The notes beneath the pieces are model-generated. The model ran no database searches, was not told where the DNA came from, and saw nothing but the letters and a program-made list of their open reading frames with translations. A program made the translations under genes and the position numbers. Source: Myxococcales bacterium (GTDB lineage Bacteria > Myxococcota_A > Bradymonadia > UBA7976 > UBA1532). Taken from it: a stretch of DNA of 64,000 bases. This document shows positions 61,439 through 64,000 of the stretch, piece by piece (the first letter of the stretch is position 1; the number at the start of each line of letters is the position of its first letter). The DNA lies in contig JACKDL010000004.1 of the NCBI GenBank assembly GCA_020633555.1, positions 62,001 to 126,000 on the forward strand, given 5' to 3'.

Positions 61439-62956
61439 CTACTCCCCGTCAAAGTACAGCACCCGGGTGAGATCCACGCCGGCGCCCTCCAGGCCTTCGT
61501 CCTCGAGGAAGCGCCGCAGCCGAGACGGATCCGCCCGCGGCTCGCGGATGGCGTCCACCACCTCGGGCAGCGACGCGTTCAGCCAGCGGTCGAACCACAC
61601 CGGGCTGCCCACACCCAGCTCGCAGTGGGGATCCAGGTCGGTCTGGAAGCGGTAGACGGCGTGGCTCAGCGCGTCGAGCGCCGCCTCGCTGATGGGCCGC
61701 AGCACGGGGTGCCGGTTGGCGTCCAGCGGGCGCACCGTGATCAGCGCCGCGTTGGGCGAGTGCTGGAAGGGCACGGCCAGGAACGCCCGGCGCAGGTCCG
61801 GGTGGAACAGCGCCAGCTCGTCCAGCAGCACCACGCAGCCCGAGCGGGCCAGCTCGTCGTACAGGGGCATCAGATCGGCGTCGCCGTGCACCAGCGGGTC
61901 AAAGGGATAGTGCTGGGCGAACAGAGCCCGGCGCGTGGCCTGGTTCAGGTGCGCCAGACGCGCGTCGAGCAGGTCGTGGATGGAGCGCCCGTCGTCGAAG
62001 GGCTGCCAGCTTCGCCGGCGCTTGCCGTAGCGGCCGGCCAGGTCGCCGCCGGCGTCGGCCACCGCCTGCCGCACGGCGGCCAGCTCCACGAGCTTGCCCG
62101 GGCCCAGGGCCGCGGTCACCGAGGGCTCGGCGAGGATCTGGGTGACCTCGTCCCGAGTCGGGGCGATGACCACGAAGGGGACCCCCACAGCCCGCGCGGG
62201 CAGGGGGGCCGGCAGCGGCTCGGCGGCGCGCGCCGGCGGCGCCAGGGCGCGGAAGGGCCACAGCGCGCGCGCCTCGTCCACGGCGGCCTGGCTGAGCTCG
62301 GGCAGCACGCCCACCACCACCTGGCAGAGGCCCGCGAGCAGATCCAACGCCTTGCTCACCCGGTCCTGCTTGCTGCGCATGAGCCCCAGCGCCGCGGGGC
62401 CCAGCCAGACCATCACCGCCTGGCTGCGGCGGGCGATGGCCTCCAGGTAGCGCCAGCCGTCGGCGTCGCGGGGCGACAGCGCGCGGTCCTCGAAGCGCAG
62501 CCGGCGGCCGGGCAGGGCCGCCTGAAGCTGGCGGGCGGCCTCGCCCTCGGTGCCCGCGTGCAGCACCAGCACATCGTGGGCCAGGGCACGGGGCCGTTCG
62601 CTGGCCACGGGTGCCACCGCGGCCGCCTCGGCCCGCAGGCGGGCCTCGACGTCGGCCAGGTGGTGGCGCGCCGAGGCCCCCTCGGGCAGGCCCAGGGTCT
62701 CCAGGTAGCGGGCCACCGCCGTCAGCCACGCCACCAACGGCACCTGCCCCTGGGCCTGGGCGCGGGCCTCGGCCAGCTTCACCAGATCGCTGCGGGCCTG
62801 GGCCACCGCGCTGTCCAGCCGGGGCAGCCCGTGGAAGAAGGGGCGCACCTCGACGAAGAAGGTGTCCCGCTTGGCCGGGTCGTCGTACAGGTGCGCGCCC
62901 ACCACCAGCTCGGTGAGCTGGCCGATGGCGGCGTCGTTGAGCAGGGGTGGGTTCAC
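61439..62956 (-). CDS. EAD-like / TIR-like putative conflict-system protein
   Basis: 505 residues from a GTG at 62956. Residues ~5-110 are helical (DAAIGQLTELVVGAHLYDDPAKRDTFF, read as DAAIGQLTELV; QVPLVAWLTAVARYLE), recalling the effector-associated domains that recruit partners in bacterial conflict systems. Residues ~127-225 fit a TIR-like fold: HDVLVLHAG (betaA), EGEAARQLQAAL, RLRFEDRALSPRDADGW (BB-like loop and W), AVMVWLGPAAL. The catalytic Glu position of NADase TIRs falls in a region (SKALDLLAG) without a clear Glu. Residues ~250-505 are unrecognised, without a P-loop (CVVLLDELALFHPDLRR). Soluble. Candidate defence or signalling effector; the assignment is fold-level inference only. 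Confidence 0.6.
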   Translation of the reverse strand: MNPPLLNDAAIGQLTELVVGAHLYDDPAKRDTFFVEVRPFFHGLPRLDSAVAQARSDLVKLAEARAQAQGQVPLVAWLTAVARYLETLGLPEGASARHHLADVEARLRAEAAAVAPVASERPRALAHDVLVLHAGTEGEAARQLQAALPGRRLRFEDRALSPRDADGWRYLEAIARRSQAVMVWLGPAALGLMRSKQDRVSKALDLLAGLCQVVVGVLPELSQAAVDEARALWPFRALAPPARAAEPLPAPLPARAVGVPFVVIAPTRDEVTQILAEPSVTAALGPGKLVELAAVRQAVADAGGDLAGRYGKRRRSWQPFDDGRSIHDLLDARLAHLNQATRRALFAQHYPFDPLVHGDADLMPLYDELARSGCVVLLDELALFHPDLRRAFLAVPFQHSPNAALITVRPLDANRHPVLRPISEAALDALSHAVYRFQTDLDPHCELGVGSPVWFDRWLNASLPEVVDAIREPRADPSRLRRFLEDEGLEGAGVDLTRVLYFDGE

Positions 62957-63050
62957 GGCCGCCGACGATAGCACTGGCGGGGCGGCCCCACGAACTCCCG
63001 CTTGTGGCGGCCACCGCAAGGCACGCATCATCGCGCCACAGGAGGGGAAC

Positions 63051-63413
63051 ATGCGCCGCTCGACCACGATCATCGCCGGCCTGGTGCTGGCCGCCGCGCC
63101 GGCCTTCGCCGACGTCATCAGCCCCGAAGAGGACGCCTGCCGGGGCAAGACCCAGGGGGCCGCCTGCAGCGCCGACGGCCGGGACGGCACCTGCCAGCCC
63201 GACGAGTGCTGCCGCAACGACTACAGCAACGGGGTGCCGCCCCAGACGGTGTGCGGCGACTGCTTCACCTGCAAGGCGGGCGCTGCGGCCAGCGGCGGCA
63301 GCGACGACGAGAAGGGCTGCGCGGCGGCCCCGGGCGGCGCGCTGGGCGCGGGCAGCCTGCTGGCCGGGCTGGCCCTGGCCTTCGGCCTGTGGCGGACCCG
63401 CCGCCGGGCGTGA
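63051..63413 (+). CDS. small secreted protein with MYXO-CTERM-like tail
   Basis: 120 residues; ATG with AGGAGGGGAAC upstream. Signal peptide to AFA (residue ~21). The mature part has a Cys-rich module with about eight Cys (CRGKTQGAACSADG, TCQPDECC). The C-terminus (Gly-Cys-Ala at ~88-90, then a Gly/Ala/Leu hydrophobic helix, then RTRRRA) matches the MYXO-CTERM sorting pattern: a Cys before a TM helix and an Arg-rich end, used for anchoring and processing on myxobacterial surfaces. Good lineage marker. Ends within the start of the next gene. Confidence 0.82.
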   Translation: MRRSTTIIAGLVLAAAPAFADVISPEEDACRGKTQGAACSADGRDGTCQPDECCRNDYSNGVPPQTVCGDCFTCKAGAAASGGSDDEKGCAAAPGGALGAGSLLAGLALAFGLWRTRRRA

Positions 63414-64000
63414 TCCCGGCTCTCAGCGCCGCCCTGTTTGCCCTGGGAGGGTTGGCGGCCGCGGCCGCCTGGCCCCTGGCCACCTACGCGGTGGCCCTGG
63501 CCGCCTTGGGCGCGCCCCACGTCTTCGCCGAGCTGCGCGTGGTGGGCCTGCGCTACGGGCCCGGCGCGACCCGGCCGATCCTGGCCGCCGTGGGCCTGGG
63601 CCTGGCGGCGCTGGCGGTGGCCCGGGCGGGCTCGGCCTGGGGCTGGTGGGGGCCGGCGCGCACGCTCCAGCTCGCCTTGGCGGTGGGCCTGGCGGCGGTG
63701 GCCCTGCCGGCGCTGTGGCGCCGCAGCGTGGGGCACGCCGCGGTGGGGGCGGCCCTCATCACGGCGGTGGCCTGGGGCGCCGCCCTGGCGCCCGTCGAGA
63801 CGCTGCTGCTGCTGGCCGTGACCCACAACCTCACCCCGCTGGGTTTCCTGGCCGACGGTGCGCCGCGTCGGGTGCAGGCGTGGGCGCTGTTGATCTTCAT
63901 CGGGGGGCCCCTGCTGCTCGCCAGCGGCCTGCCGTACAGGGCCCTGGACGCGCTGGGCTGGGCCGCGCTGGAGGCCAACCCGCTGCCCGCCGGGCCGCTG
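63410..64000 (+). CDS. multi-pass membrane protein, 5' part
   Basis: The GTG at 63410 overlaps the preceding stop (GTGA), and the frame is open to the window's end (197 codons seen). At least five hydrophobic helices are visible (for example ALFALGGLAAAAAW, AVGLGLAALAVARAG, LALAVGLAAVALPALW, ALITAVAWGAALAPVETLLLLAV, LLIFIGGPLLLASGLP), with short polar loops such as HVFAELRVVGLRYG. Not recognised; it has no visible nucleotide or metal motif in the part seen. Truncated by the window edge. Confidence 0.7.
   Translation, partial: MIPALSAALFALGGLAAAAAWPLATYAVALAALGAPHVFAELRVVGLRYGPGATRPILAAVGLGLAALAVARAGSAWGWWGPARTLQLALAVGLAAVALPALWRRSVGHAAVGAALITAVAWGAALAPVETLLLLAVTHNLTPLGFLADGAPRRVQAWALLIFIGGPLLLASGLPYRALDALGWAALEANPLPAGPL

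Noticed and set aside
56866..61452. 1528-codon minus-strand frame including the antisense of the MopE-like gene
   Set aside because: Real only from 59559 to 56866. Upstream it is the antisense of the highly repetitive 59639 gene, which is open on both strands because of repeat composition.

Overview
The window is GC-rich (roughly 70% or more by eye) and codes densely on both strands. It looks like a chromosome segment from a member of the Myxococcota or a related deltaproteobacterial-type lineage. The signs are: many secreted lipoproteins whose N-termini carry Asp/Ala/Pro-rich low-complexity linkers, MopE-like CNGVDDDCDG repeats, a TIGR02147-type HTH protein, a PP2C phosphatase fused to a cyclic-nucleotide-binding domain, and a C-terminal tail resembling MYXO-CTERM. 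No rRNA, tRNA, CRISPR array, integrase or transposase was recognised. The first and last genes run off the window.

Layout. 1-8.6 kb: end of a Cys-rich secreted protein, an SDR oxidoreductase, a pappalysin-type (M43) lipoprotein protease, a HEAT-like secreted protein, a cation/proton antiporter with a TrkA-type tail, two RlpA-like lipoproteins, a class II aldolase-family protein and a small unknown. 8.6-15.7 kb (minus strand): an operon of three lipoproteins whose first member combines a phosphohistidine-swivel-like segment with a PEP-synthase-type ATP-binding domain, then CAP-domain and FIST proteins and a small Cys-rich lipoprotein. 15.8-18.9 kb: methyltransferase, NAD(P)-binding protein and the PP2C-cNMP fusion, translationally coupled. 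19.1-29.35 kb: a tightly overlapping complex I operon nuoA-B-C-D-H-I-J-K-L-M-N, with no nuoE, nuoF or nuoG between the genes, so the NADH-oxidising module is absent from this locus. 29.4-31.3 kb: a tandem array of seven ~280-302 bp hairpin-rich units, abutting a nucleotidyltransferase-fold gene that stops resembling its family exactly at the array edge.

31.7-46.1 kb: secreted proteins, an OmpA-like barrel protein, a giant IPT/TIG plus Ca-binding-repeat lipoprotein whose C-terminus continues in another frame, a cytochrome P460-like lipoprotein, and a coupled run TIGR02147 regulator - lipoprotein - triple CX4CH lipoprotein, followed by an endonuclease/exonuclease/phosphatase-family lipoprotein, an outer-membrane barrel, an NHL-repeat Tat lipoprotein and a DUF6916-like protein. 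46.1-52.3 kb (minus strand): Cys-rich lipoprotein, unknown, GNAT acetyltransferase and a 1442-residue cadherin-like/beta-helix lipoprotein. 52.4-54.9 kb: three paralogous tail-collar (MdpB-like) proteins and a zinc-finger/TM/DUF4384 protein. 55.0-56.9 kb: asparagine synthase (asnB), preceded by a short leader ORF containing four consecutive Asn codons and by a hairpin that covers the asnB Shine-Dalgarno sequence. This is a strong candidate for asparagine-sensing, ribosome-mediated control. 56.9-64 kb: a YncE/phosphoesterase lipoprotein, a 16-repeat MopE-like protein, a TIR-like putative conflict-system protein, a small protein with a MYXO-CTERM-like tail, and the start of a membrane protein.

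The observations most worth following are the AsnB leader/SD-sequestering element, the 7-copy structured repeat array that truncates a gene, the exported dikinase-like protein with permuted domain order, the 11-gene complex I locus, and the EAD-like/TIR-like protein.
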